Shown piece after piece: positions 8,889-17,191 of a stretch of 47,832 nt of DNA. The first letter of the stretch is position 1. Every line of letters starts with the position of its first letter. The position numbers were made by a program, and so were the translations under genes. The notes beneath the pieces were generated by a model, which worked only from the letters and a program-made list of their open reading frames with translations, did not search any database and was not told the DNA's origin. The DNA comes from a virus: IMG/VR virus record IMGVR_UViG_3300017605_000092, positions 1 through 47,832 of that record; one strand, written 5' to 3'.

Positions 8889-9415
8889 TTTCCCAGCTTA
8901 TCCACGAGAGCAAGAAGTTCTAGCTCCAACTCTCGGTATTTGTTGTAGATCTGATCGACAGCTAGAGGGTAATAGTCCAGAAGGATCTCAAACTTCTTGA
9001 CGATGATCTGATCAAATTCGTTATCGGACATCGGGTTGAAAAGAAGCTTCCCGTCGATCGTCCTGATCGCTGCTGCCACCACAGCAGTGCGATAAGCCCT
9101 GCCCCAACCATCTGAGTTGAGGTAAGGCTTTGTAATTTCAGAGACCTTCAACTCTTCTGCAATAGTAAGTGTGCGCAGATGGATGTTGCGGTTAAAGACC
9201 TCTACGAACCTCTCCTTGCGACCAGCATGCATGAGGTCAACAACCTCATCTTCTTCATCTGCGGTCAGCACAGGCTCTTCTTCGGCTGCTTTTGCAGCAG
9301 CCTCCTTAATCTCTATCCTGCGCTGCTCCAGGAGAGCATCTGGATCTGGGGGGATCAGTCCATCATCAGAAGGACCCTCCAAGGTGGCCATGGTCCTTCT
9401 TATCTTCCCCGGCAT
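8876..9415 (-). CDS. Tail assembly chaperone (major product)
   Basis: This 179-residue acidic helical protein lies between tube and tape measure. Its start is ATG at 9415 with GAAGGG 5 nt upstream. The sequence has EEEPVLTADEEDEVVDLMHAG and a helical C-terminus ending LVDKLGKSSG. Four codons before the stop is a canonical slippery heptamer read as G GGA AAA, which allows a -1 extension into the downstream frame. This matches the G / G-T arrangement of tail assembly chaperones, scaffolds that are absent from the finished virion. Confidence 0.8.
   Translation of the reverse strand: MPGKIRRTMATLEGPSDDGLIPPDPDALLEQRRIEIKEAAAKAAEEEPVLTADEEDEVVDLMHAGRKERFVEVFNRNIHLRTLTIAEELKVSEITKPYLNSDGWGRAYRTAVVAAAIRTIDGKLLFNPMSDNEFDQIIVKKFEILLDYYPLAVDQIYNKYRELELELLALVDKLGKSSG
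8888..8894 (-). other. Programmed -1 ribosomal frameshift site GGGAAAA
   Basis: On the minus strand the heptamer GGGAAAA is positioned so that its last six bases are the codons GGA and AAA of the chaperone, exactly X XXY YYZ. The downstream -1 frame stays open for 124 codons and ends at the tape measure. No other feature explains a long open frame without a good start codon here. Confidence 0.85.
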
Positions 9416-9417
9416 GT

Positions 9418-9879
9418 CTACCCTTCAGAGGTGTCGAACGGCCCAGCATCACTGTCATAAAGCCAGATATGAGGGACTCTAACATAGGCGTCGAACTCAT
9501 GACCAGCAGCGCAACTGGCGTCGAACGACCCGCGCATGTCCTTCACGGCAATAGCAGACAGATCGAGAGGGCTATGACACTTAGGGCACCCGATGAGGTC
9601 TGAATCAAGATTGGCTACGTAGGCATCATCGTGCCTAACCCAATTTGTTGGCACCTGTTTTGGGACACTGTCGAGATGAGCCATGGTGTAGTTCTCACCA
9701 TCATCTTCGGCAGCGAAGACATGCCTACCAAGACACTGCACTTCACCGAAGCTATCTGGTTCAGTCAGAAAGGCTGTCTTGCATAGAGGGCACTCCTCTA
9801 TAGACATGACCGAAGCTGACTTTGCTATGAAAACACCAGTAGAGATGTTTTCCCACTCAACGTAATCCACTAGCACCAC
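9418..9879 (-). CDS. Zinc-ribbon protein between tail tube and chaperone
   Basis: The 153-residue product carries four cysteine motifs: ECPLCKTAF, VQCLGRHVF, GCPKCHSPL and ASCAAGHEF. This is the pattern of two zinc ribbons, each with CxxC and a C-x(3-4)-H half. The likely start is GTG at 9879 or 9876, but there is no good ribosome-binding site there, so an internal ATG just before IEECPLC is possible. The function is unknown. A zinc-binding protein between tube and chaperone genes is unusual; it may be a minor tail or assembly protein. Confidence 0.65.
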   Translation of the reverse strand: MVLVDYVEWENISTGVFIAKSASVMSIEECPLCKTAFLTEPDSFGEVQCLGRHVFAAEDDGENYTMAHLDSVPKQVPTNWVRHDDAYVANLDSDLIGCPKCHSPLDLSAIAVKDMRGSFDASCAAGHEFDAYVRVPHIWLYDSDAGPFDTSEG

Positions 9880-9883
9880 CAGA

Positions 9884-10360
9884 TCAGATGTAGTGATGCC
9901 TTGTGTACATGATGGTGATGGCCTTTGGAAGAGTCATCGTACCGATGTTGATGACCTCAGACTCGTCGGCATCCGTTATGGTGCACTTCTCGTAGACCTT
10001 GGTTCGAATGCCGTTCGGGAAGCCAGGAGCACGGATGATCTTGTTGCAGGTGATGTTCCCCAGGGTCAACTGAGCCTTGAAGATCTCCAGGATCGAGGTA
10101 GCGGTCTCCAGGCCAAGAAGCTCCTGCCAGACTTGCTGGTTCCACCGTTCGAAGTTGGTCAGAGTCAGCGTGCCGGCGCCAACCGCCCTCGGAGTCACGA
10201 TCTCAACTGGGTTCTCTTCATCGAGCGGCTGGATGGCCTGCGAAGGCGCAACCGGCGCTGGAGCGCGGTCTGACAAGACCTGCATCCATGCCAGTTGCCG
10301 ACCGCTCCAAAGGAAGACGGTCCACGCAGACCCACCTACACGGGTCTCTGAAGCAGCCAT
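9884..10360 (-). CDS. Tail tube protein
   Basis: The 158-residue product has the length and position (immediately after the sheath) of a contractile-tail tube protein. Beta-strand-rich segments such as VGAGTLTLTNFERWNQQVWQ and ITCNKIIRAPGFPNG resemble the gp19-like tube family. The ATG at 10360 has AGGAGAGGG upstream. It would polymerise as hexameric rings inside the sheath and form the DNA channel. Confidence 0.8.
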   Translation of the reverse strand: MAASETRVGGSAWTVFLWSGRQLAWMQVLSDRAPAPVAPSQAIQPLDEENPVEIVTPRAVGAGTLTLTNFERWNQQVWQELLGLETATSILEIFKAQLTLGNITCNKIIRAPGFPNGIRTKVYEKCTITDADESEVINIGTMTLPKAITIMYTRHHYI

Positions 10361-10371
10361 CTATCCCTCTC

Positions 10372-11832
10372 CTAGCCCTGCGGTGACGTTGGTGTTGAGT
10401 TCGGCGTTGTCGCGGTGATGTTGCCAGTGGTGAGGTCGATGCTGTACCGCACCAGGATGTAGTTGAGCGGGATGCTGGCCTGCCACTCGAACTGAACCTG
10501 GATCACATCAGGGCGATCGATCAACTGCCTGGTCACGATGTTGCGCCATGCCTGGATGTCTCCGTTGTCCTGGAGAACTCCAAGGATTCCGATGACCTGA
10601 GCTTTGACTGAGGCCAGTGTCGTGTCTGAAATGACAGAGCCGATAACCCCAGAAGCGTCAAGGTAGTTCCTGATCTGGATAGCCAGTCTGTCTTCCTGGC
10701 CTGTGATGGTCCACTCACGGGTGTACAGGCTGGTTGGGTCTGTTGTCACACCATGGCGAATCCTGATCTGACCAGAGCGCAACTCTTCGATCACACACAG
10801 ACCGTTGGTAGCCTCAGTGTTCATCTGCTGCTGAGAAAGAACTTCCGTGATGTCTGTAAAACCAATCACGGGCTTTCTGGTGAGAGGTATAGCTACACCC
10901 TGAGAGACCGCAATGCCAGCCAGCGCAGCGGCCATGAAGTAGCCGCCGATAGTCACCTCAAGATTGGCCGCTGTCGAGAAATAATTGATCTTGGATGGAG
11001 ACACCATCAGCACTCTGCGGTTGTGAACCGCCGTGGCGTAGCTGATCCTCGTTGAGGAGCTTACCGGGGTGGTGTGTCCATCTACGCCAACGATCGCCCT
11101 GCGTTCTCTTCGGTTCTGGGACTGAAGATTCACATGGGAAGAGACCGAAGCAAATACCGTGTTGTCTCCGGTAGCTGGGACAACAATAGCCACACTCTCG
11201 ATATCTTGGAGTTTGGCCAAAGCTGTCTGATAGTCACTCAGAATAGGAGAGCCACTGTATGAAACAGCAACAGCAACTATTTCCGTCGCTCCATTGGAGA
11301 AAGCCAACTGGCCAGCCAGGGTGAGTGGCGAAGTTAGAGTGCCAGAAGAGTCGAAAGCTGAGCCATATGCATCTTGCAGATCGAATGGGTCTGTAAAGGT
11401 TGTGGCATCGAAGAACGTGGAGTCAGTGTACTTGTAAGTGATTCTCACCGTAGACCCAGCAAGAAGCGTACCGCCGAGAACTCTAGTGAAGGTGAATGAG
11501 TCGTCATTGGTGTCAAGTACGGTGTCTACACCAGCGTTCTGAACCCGAAGATAGTCAGTGGTGATGGCGTAAACCTGACCAGTGTTCACGTCGGTGATCA
11601 CGATGGAGTTCTTCTGGGCTCCCAGCTTGGTCAGCGGACCGAACGCCACGGGAGTAGGACCACCGGCATCCGCTGGCACTACGAAGACATCTGTGAAGCT
11701 TCTGAAGCCAACGGTGGTGCCGAAGATGCCCACGGCAGAAGGGGTGAGCGTGGAGATGCCGACAGAAGGGCCAGGAACACTCTGCGTGTACACGCCTGGT
11801 GGCACGTAGGTTGAGAAGTTCGGTGCCGTCAT
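10372..11832 (-). CDS. Tail sheath protein
   Basis: This 486-residue protein has the classic sheath N-terminus (YVPPGVYTQSVPGPSVGIS, then PSAVGIFGTT) and the C-terminal sheath core (LDASGVIGSVISDTTLASVK; QASIPLNYILVRYSIDLTTG). The C-terminal arm that interlocks neighbouring subunits is present. Its contraction drives the tube through the cell envelope. It is followed 12 bases later by the tube gene. The ATG at 11832 has AAGGAG 9 nt upstream. Confidence 0.93.
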   Translation of the reverse strand: MTAPNFSTYVPPGVYTQSVPGPSVGISTLTPSAVGIFGTTVGFRSFTDVFVVPADAGGPTPVAFGPLTKLGAQKNSIVITDVNTGQVYAITTDYLRVQNAGVDTVLDTNDDSFTFTRVLGGTLLAGSTVRITYKYTDSTFFDATTFTDPFDLQDAYGSAFDSSGTLTSPLTLAGQLAFSNGATEIVAVAVSYSGSPILSDYQTALAKLQDIESVAIVVPATGDNTVFASVSSHVNLQSQNRRERRAIVGVDGHTTPVSSSTRISYATAVHNRRVLMVSPSKINYFSTAANLEVTIGGYFMAAALAGIAVSQGVAIPLTRKPVIGFTDITEVLSQQQMNTEATNGLCVIEELRSGQIRIRHGVTTDPTSLYTREWTITGQEDRLAIQIRNYLDASGVIGSVISDTTLASVKAQVIGILGVLQDNGDIQAWRNIVTRQLIDRPDVIQVQFEWQASIPLNYILVRYSIDLTTGNITATTPNSTPTSPQG

Positions 11833-11874
11833 GTCATCAAGCTCCTTCTCGGGTCTACCAAATACTACGAGATG

Positions 11875-12552
11875 CTAATGCCAAATCCCATTGCCATCAT
11901 CTGGGAATGAGTTATTTGGAGCACCGTCAACATTATCAATGGTGGCACCGACCTGGATTTCAGAAAGAGTAGTGAAGACGGCTCCTGGCTGAACTCTAGA
12001 TCTGGCCTGGCCAACAACATTAAACGAGTATCTGTCTTCGTAAGCTAGTTTGTCGTCGTCCCACGGAACACCGACTGACTCAGTCTGGCCACCAGGAGAT
12101 AAGATGTCAGACTGTAGAGTCATGTTGATGAGATCTGAAGCCTGAATGGTGTTGTAGAACGGACTAGCAGTAGGCATGACTGCCGCGAAGGCATAAGCCT
12201 CAATCAAGCCGTCAGAGATGAGATCTCGCTCTTTAGACGAAAGAGCAAGTATCATCAAATTAAAAGTTCCTTCGAAATACCAGACCAAGAAGATTTCATC
12301 GTCTGTTCTTTGTGAAGGATCTAGACCAGAAGCTTGAAGCTTTGTCAAGCTGAACCTAACCCAAATTCCAGGATATTTCTCTTCCACGTATGGGTATTCC
12401 AAGTCTATGTTCCCAGCCATGTGAGCAAGCTTTGTGTTGGGATACATAGTAGTGAAGGTGTTTCTCAAAGCCTGGATGATGACCTTCTTGGAAGGAACGA
12501 CAATAATCCCTTGACCGGGCTCACCCGTTACCAATGGAGGGAAATCAGGCAT
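11875..12552 (-). CDS. Probable tail terminator protein
   Basis: The 225-residue protein lies between the gp10-like connector and the sheath, where the tail terminator (lambda gpU / T4 gp15-like) is normally encoded. It opens with a helical region (KKVIIQALRNTFTTMYPN), then has beta strands (YPGIWVRFSLTKLQA; FLVWYFEGTFNLMILALS), compatible with that fold. The ATG at 12552 overlaps the previous stop (TGATG) and has AAGGA upstream. A TTG one codon earlier is less likely. Assignment is by position and shape. Confidence 0.6.
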   Translation of the reverse strand: MPDFPPLVTGEPGQGIIVVPSKKVIIQALRNTFTTMYPNTKLAHMAGNIDLEYPYVEEKYPGIWVRFSLTKLQASGLDPSQRTDDEIFLVWYFEGTFNLMILALSSKERDLISDGLIEAYAFAAVMPTASPFYNTIQASDLINMTLQSDILSPGGQTESVGVPWDDDKLAYEDRYSFNVVGQARSRVQPGAVFTTLSEIQVGATIDNVDGAPNNSFPDDGNGIWH

Positions 12553-13034
12553 CAATCAATCCTTGTCGCATCTGATGCATCAGCTTTGGTGATGGCATTA
12601 GCTCGGTTAGGATCTATGATCGCCATGAGCCAGTCCTTGGTGTCTTTCTTGTTCTTCTTGATGGCGAAAGCGATAGCCTCTTCCAAGAAGTGTGTAGGCT
12701 TGATCCCTGGATGCCGCCACTTCTGTTGCCGGAAGACTCTGACCCCACCAGGAAGCGTGACCCAGCCTGGCTGGCCAACACCCTTAGCTCGCCGGCCTCC
12801 ACCCTTCATTGGAACGAACTTGCCTTCAAGGCTGTACATCACGAACGGCCTGATGCCTGCGTTCTGGTAAAGCAGATAGCTTCGGGTGACCTTGATACCA
12901 ACTGTCCCCTTGGCCACGATGGGCTCTAGATACCTGGTGCCCCTCCACCCACGGCGATCTCCATACTCCCGAGCGCGCTGCACCGCCATCTCAGACATTT
13001 TCCGAGACTGGGACCGGGGCAAGCGGAACCTCAC
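12552..13034 (-). CDS. HK97 gp10-like head-tail connector / tail completion protein
   Basis: The 160-residue product is basic. It contains NAGIRPFVMYSLEGKFVPMK, then KWRHPGIKPTHFLEEAIAFA, a pattern typical of HK97-gp10-like neck proteins (an aromatic RPF element, then HPG, then Fl-x-x-A). Such proteins bridge the head completion protein and tail terminator. The start is GTG at 13034, sharing bases with the preceding TGA. The terminator gene follows by one-base overlap. Confidence 0.65.
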   Translation of the reverse strand: MRFRLPRSQSRKMSEMAVQRAREYGDRRGWRGTRYLEPIVAKGTVGIKVTRSYLLYQNAGIRPFVMYSLEGKFVPMKGGGRRAKGVGQPGWVTLPGGVRVFRQQKWRHPGIKPTHFLEEAIAFAIKKNKKDTKDWLMAIIDPNRANAITKADASDATRID

Positions 13035-13690
13035 AGAGGGCCACCCTGAATAGCCATGTTGATGTTGCGGTTGTCCATCTCGATGCCGTAGCTCAGCGGC
13101 TCATCCAAGCGCAGCATCGGAACCGTAAGGTCGACCGGGTACAACTGGATCGGGTGGTTGGGGTCAACCTTGCTCATGTAGGTCTTCTGACCGAAGAAGT
13201 CTCTACGAGGTACCTGACCAAATCCAGCGCCAGTTCTAACCGATCTAACTCCAACGTCTTCCAGGATGTACCGTTCTCCGAGCACAAGAGGAACGTTGGT
13301 CTGTGACCACTGAGCTACGCGGATGATGTAGTCGTTAGTCATAGTGGTCGGTGTGATTTCAAGCTGAGCGGTAACGCGCTCCTTGTTCCACACGCCTCTG
13401 TTGGAGAAGTCTTCCTGGTTCTGAGCGTCTCCAACAATCGCCCAAGCACGACATGCTTGCTTGACTCCGTCTTGGTACGTCGTCCCGTAGCACACCGGGC
13501 ACTTGAACTCGTCTTGCTGGTTGTAGTCAGGGTCATAGCAGTTTGAGCACCGTGGGTGGGTATCTCCATCGATGTTGACGTGGAACATCCTCAGGTAGAT
13601 GACTTGCTCGCCAACGGTCTGAAGAGCTTCGAAGTTCTGCATCGCCACGTGGTTGCTGGCATATGGCTGAGGAAGTCTGATCACCGCCAT
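13031..13690 (-). CDS. Head-tail connector with zinc ribbon
   Basis: The 219-residue protein carries a four-cysteine zinc ribbon at about residues 48-68 (CSNC, spacer of 13, CPVC). The remainder is beta-rich (ERVTAQLEITPTTMTNDYIIRVAQW; LVLGERYILEDVGVRSV). It lies in the neck cluster where the head completion (stopper) protein is expected, so a stopper role is plausible. A zinc site inside a neck protein is a little unusual. The ATG at 13690 overlaps the previous stop (TGATG). Confidence 0.6.
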   Translation of the reverse strand: MAVIRLPQPYASNHVAMQNFEALQTVGEQVIYLRMFHVNIDGDTHPRCSNCYDPDYNQQDEFKCPVCYGTTYQDGVKQACRAWAIVGDAQNQEDFSNRGVWNKERVTAQLEITPTTMTNDYIIRVAQWSQTNVPLVLGERYILEDVGVRSVRTGAGFGQVPRRDFFGQKTYMSKVDPNHPIQLYPVDLTVPMLRLDEPLSYGIEMDNRNINMAIQGGPL

Positions 13691-14301
13691 CAGGGCTCAC
13701 CTCTAAGCTTCTTGTCCTTCGCTTCAGCCTGTTGTCTCATCCACTCAAAATGTCCTGGCCCAGTCTTAGTTGCCTTGAAGGCATCAGCATGTGCGTCAGG
13801 ACCGATACGACTGTATGGATATCTGTTGTTGAAGGTCTGGCTGAATTCACCAGATTCAGGATCAAAGCTATTGTTGTAAAGATTCCATCCACGCAAGTTG
13901 CGGTCTTGTATTGCGTCCTGAAAGGTCTTTGCGTGCATCACGTATGGATTTGATACTCCACCCTCACCCTGAGAATATCTTATCCATCTATCAGGAATGT
14001 TCTGCCAATGGGGACCATCTGGATCGAGGTGTTTTGGAGCGATGAACTCAAAGCTATCTCCACTGCCTCTATATGCAATCGGAGAGACACCAGGACCAAG
14101 AGACTTCCAGCCTTTGCTCTTAGCTTCATCCCATCCGGGGACAAGAGTCATCAACTCATCATTGCGAGTATTTGAGCCATAGGTGTTGTACATGTTCTGC
14201 TTGTCGCGGAACCACTCTTCCTCGTTCTCATGAGGGTCACCGAACTCAAGATCTGCTGTGCGCCAGATCGTGTCCGTAGCTCGCGAGATTCTGCTGATCA
14301 T
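13690..14301 (-). CDS. Unknown protein in neck gene cluster
   Basis: The 203-residue product is polar and aromatic with many Asn, Asp and Trp residues and no motif I recognise. The ATG at 14301 is chosen because it overlaps the stop of the upstream connector (TGATG); a GTG at 14322 lacks a ribosome-binding site. Its first residues, MISRISRATDTIWR, resemble the start of the 31660-32196 product (MISGISSANDNIYR), an unexplained similarity. It is probably a virion or assembly protein, judged by its position only. Confidence 0.6.
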   Translation of the reverse strand: MISRISRATDTIWRTADLEFGDPHENEEEWFRDKQNMYNTYGSNTRNDELMTLVPGWDEAKSKGWKSLGPGVSPIAYRGSGDSFEFIAPKHLDPDGPHWQNIPDRWIRYSQGEGGVSNPYVMHAKTFQDAIQDRNLRGWNLYNNSFDPESGEFSQTFNNRYPYSRIGPDAHADAFKATKTGPGHFEWMRQQAEAKDKKLRGEP

Positions 14302-15290
14302 CAGTGGAACGCCGCTCCCCACGAGACTGAAGGAGCGGCCGGGTAGAACCGGAACGCTCGTGTGGCCGCTGCATAAGCACCAGAGACGAACAGTCCGTTG
14401 CCGCCCGAGCTACCACCGAAGATGCCACCAGAGACCAGCAATGCGCCCGAGCCGAGGCCCATCAGCTTCCGCTTTACCAGAGTGAGCATCTCGTCAAGCT
14501 CTGCCTCTTCCATCTTCAGCACGGCCATCCAGCGGTCCATGTAGTCCCGCCTGTCCAGGTAGGCCACATCAGCGTTGCGGATGTCGGGCTGCTCAACGTA
14601 CGAGCGGATGAGGTGCCTTAGAACCTCGATGTAGCCAGCCATGATGAGCAGGCCCCACCAGTTAGTTGGGAACGTGCTGGCTTGGCCAGGAGAAGAGAGC
14701 ACCCAGTTGGTGATGGGCTGCTTCTTCATGTTCATCTTGTTGACCGCCCAGTTGAGCAACTGCGCGATGCGCTCAGCGTTGAACTTGGTCTGGAATTCCT
14801 CAATGAGATGAGGTCCGCCAATCGTGCTGTCGTAAGTGTCAGCGAAGAGGTTGGTGATCAACTGCACCGCGCCCTTCTCCGCATCGTTGAAGCCGTCGTA
14901 AGTCGGCATCTGATCACGGATCTGGAGGTACTCGGTGTAGGTCAGATTGACGCCACCGACCTTGTACGTCCACACGGCCTTGAGCAGGCAGACGATGTTG
15001 GTCACTGGAGGGGTGATGGTATAGGTGTAGGTCCCCACCTCAGGGTGATCAATGTCAGTGCCTTCATTAGCACTGATGATCAGAGGTCCGATCGGGTCCA
15101 AGTCGTCGAAGTTGCTCTCCTGGTAGATGTCCAGGTGAACTGTGCTCGCATCAGCATCAATAGCACCAGAGGCACCAGAGACACGAATACCAATCTTGTC
15201 CACACCGAACCGCGAGATCTGCTTGCGGACGACAGACGACTGCCTCAACGAGGGACTGTAAATGTAGTCCCCAGTAGGAGAAACTGGCAT
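14301..15290 (-). CDS. Head-tail adaptor with N-terminal beta domain
   Basis: The 329-residue product starts with a beta-sandwich-like region (residues about 25-135: KIGIRVSGASGAIDADAST, then TYTYTITPPVTNIVCLLKA). A helical region follows (AEKGAVQLITNLFADTYDS; FNAERIAQLLNWAVNKM; then a charged helix RWMAVLKMEEAELDEMLTLV) and a glycine-rich C-terminus. Many actinophage connector proteins combine helical adaptor features with an added Ig-like module. It is the first gene of the neck group, consistent with binding to the portal ring. The start is ATG at 15290 with GGGAGGG upstream. Confidence 0.55.
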   Translation of the reverse strand: MPVSPTGDYIYSPSLRQSSVVRKQISRFGVDKIGIRVSGASGAIDADASTVHLDIYQESNFDDLDPIGPLIISANEGTDIDHPEVGTYTYTITPPVTNIVCLLKAVWTYKVGGVNLTYTEYLQIRDQMPTYDGFNDAEKGAVQLITNLFADTYDSTIGGPHLIEEFQTKFNAERIAQLLNWAVNKMNMKKQPITNWVLSSPGQASTFPTNWWGLLIMAGYIEVLRHLIRSYVEQPDIRNADVAYLDRRDYMDRWMAVLKMEEAELDEMLTLVKRKLMGLGSGALLVSGGIFGGSSGGNGLFVSGAYAAATRAFRFYPAAPSVSWGAAFH

Positions 15291-15308
15291 GTCACCCTCC
15301 CTCGCTAA

Positions 15309-15839
15309 TTAGAACGAAGTGGTGACTATCTGTGGAGGTATTGGAGCAACTTCGGTCGGTACAACTATCACCTTGCTGATCTCAGGCTTAACAGTTCCTA
15401 CGCCAGAGTCATAAGCGTTGGAGAAGGCTGTGGAGAATGCTCCTCCAGTTCCACCAGAAGTCTTAATCAAAGTATGGTAGTTGATACCAAAAGACTTTGA
15501 AACCTGGGTAATACCAACTATCCCAGTGTTGTAGACGATCGCCTTACTGGCTGAAACTGAGCTTCTCACTCCATAAACAAGACCAAGGTTTACGGAGCTA
15601 GCGATTGGAACTCTCACGCCGTAAGCAATAGCTTCGTTCTTGGAAGTTGTAGCTCTCACACCATACACGACATTGAAGACTTTGCCTTGAGGCGTGATCA
15701 TCCTGTCAGAGTAGATTATGGAGTAACCAAGATTTGTGACCTGTTGTCTAACCCTATATTGTAGCGCAACGCTAAGGCCAGGACTGATCACAACCCTGAC
15801 ACCGTAGAAGATGTCTACGGAGGTGCTAACGGTAGCCAT
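15309..15839 (-). CDS. YGVR-repeat virion-associated protein
   Basis: The 176-residue protein is built from seven or eight degenerate repeats of 14-16 residues. Each has a hydrophobic pair, Tyr and often Gly-Val-Arg (FYGVR, LQYRVR, IIYSDR, VVYGVR, IAYGVR, LVYGVR, IVYNTG). YGVR occurs exactly at about residues 12, 59, 73 and 89. Alternating hydrophobic positions suggest a small beta-solenoid or propeller. The last 50 residues are Gly/Pro/Val-rich. The ATG at 15839 follows GGAGGTAGAAG. It sits between the LamG-like protein and the neck genes, so surface attachment or tail-fibre function is possible, but no family is recognised. Confidence 0.65.
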   Translation of the reverse strand: MATVSTSVDIFYGVRVVISPGLSVALQYRVRQQVTNLGYSIIYSDRMITPQGKVFNVVYGVRATTSKNEAIAYGVRVPIASSVNLGLVYGVRSSVSASKAIVYNTGIVGITQVSKSFGINYHTLIKTSGGTGGAFSTAFSNAYDSGVGTVKPEISKVIVVPTEVAPIPPQIVTTSF

Positions 15840-15850
15840 CTTCTACCTCC

Positions 15851-17191
15851 TTACTGGAAGAACGATAGGAATTTGGTTGCATCAAATGGTGGAGGTCCGC
15901 CGCCAGGAGCAAACACCACGTCAGTCCAGTAGTTAGCATTCGTTCCGACACCAAATGGGTAAACATCAGGATCGCTGTTAAGCGCGAATGTTCCCTGGTA
16001 CAACTGACCAAGCCCGATCGGGTCTCCACCATTGCCATCAGCATTGACATGACCACCAGCACCAGTGTGACCGGTGTCGTAACCATGGTTGGTTGCAACG
16101 TACCGGCCGCTGCTCCCACTGTGGATACCAACCCTGTATAGGTTGTTTGTGCTGACAGACAATGGAGAAACCAGAGGGATCTCATTCCACGCACCTGGGA
16201 CAACTGTAGATCCTAGGAATGTGGCAGTCTGAGCGAGCTTGGTTCCCAATGGTGTTGCGATGTTGTCGGCAGTGTCTACGTGCCAGATCGTGCCACGGTA
16301 AACCGCAGATCCAGCAGTCTGGGCATTCAACGTTGCGAAGAATCTAATCGCCGATATGGTACCAGACTGGGTGAATCTGATAGTGGTAGCTGTAGTGATC
16401 CCTCCAGTACCATCACTGAAGTCATTCTGTCCTGTTGTCGGACCATCATCATTAGTCCATAGTCTCTCCTCACCATCGAGAAGAGAATTCCATCCAGGAG
16501 GATCGGCACTAGCTACGGCATTCTGACGAGACATCTCATCAGCGCCACCACCGGTAACATCCTTGATCGTTGTGTTGGCGTTGGGCTTACAGATCCAGGC
16601 GCCCTTTGGCACTACAATGTCATTGAGATTGGCTGCACTTTTAGTACAAGAAGAAACTATGTTTCCATCAGAAAGATTCGAAGACCAAACAGCCATAGCG
16701 GCTATGTCGCCAGAATCAAAACCCTGAGGATAGATGTTCCACGTAGAAAACATCTGAGCGGTAGCTGCATTGTCAGTGTGGTTACCTGCGCCAACACTCT
16801 CGCCATGAACCCACGTAAGGGTAGCCAAATCGGCATAATGCATTCTGTAGTGCGTAGTTCCGGCTGCCTTGCTGAAGACATACCAACGCCACACACTGTC
16901 ATTCAAGCCGGCAGGAAGAGAACCAGAATCAGGGAATCCGTTAGAGAAGTCACCGTCTCCAAAGAGTCTTCCACCAGAGTTATTGCTCAAGAAGAACTGT
17001 CTAATTGGGCTAGTTCCGTCTGTTGAGTTGTAGCCTCCAAAAAGACCCCAGTTAGAACTAGGCGTTCTAGCCAAAACAGCTATCGTGAAGTTTCCTGCCA
17101 AGGCAGTAGAGAGACCCGAAGAGCCAACACCGAAATCGACATGAGAACTACCGGCGAATGAACCAGTGAACGACTTCCCTACGAAGCTCAC
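15851..17191 (-). CDS. LamG-like and DUF4082-like surface protein
   Basis: The 446-residue product begins like a concanavalin-A/LamG jelly roll (SSHVDFGVGSSGLSTALAGN, later VWRWYVFSKAAGTTHYRM, then AMAVWSSNLSDGNIV). Its second half matches the pattern of DUF4082 beta-sandwich domains (TTIRFTQSGTISAIRFFATL, then LAQTATFLGSTVVPGAWNEI, NNLYRVGIHSGSSGRY). Both fold types often bind carbohydrate or decorate virions. The start is GTG at 17191 (AAGGGG upstream), overlapping the stop of the repeat protein (TAGTG). A role in binding host polysaccharide is inferred. Confidence 0.65.
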   Translation of the reverse strand: MSFVGKSFTGSFAGSSHVDFGVGSSGLSTALAGNFTIAVLARTPSSNWGLFGGYNSTDGTSPIRQFFLSNNSGGRLFGDGDFSNGFPDSGSLPAGLNDSVWRWYVFSKAAGTTHYRMHYADLATLTWVHGESVGAGNHTDNAATAQMFSTWNIYPQGFDSGDIAAMAVWSSNLSDGNIVSSCTKSAANLNDIVVPKGAWICKPNANTTIKDVTGGGADEMSRQNAVASADPPGWNSLLDGEERLWTNDDGPTTGQNDFSDGTGGITTATTIRFTQSGTISAIRFFATLNAQTAGSAVYRGTIWHVDTADNIATPLGTKLAQTATFLGSTVVPGAWNEIPLVSPLSVSTNNLYRVGIHSGSSGRYVATNHGYDTGHTGAGGHVNADGNGGDPIGLGQLYQGTFALNSDPDVYPFGVGTNANYWTDVVFAPGGGPPPFDATKFLSFFQ

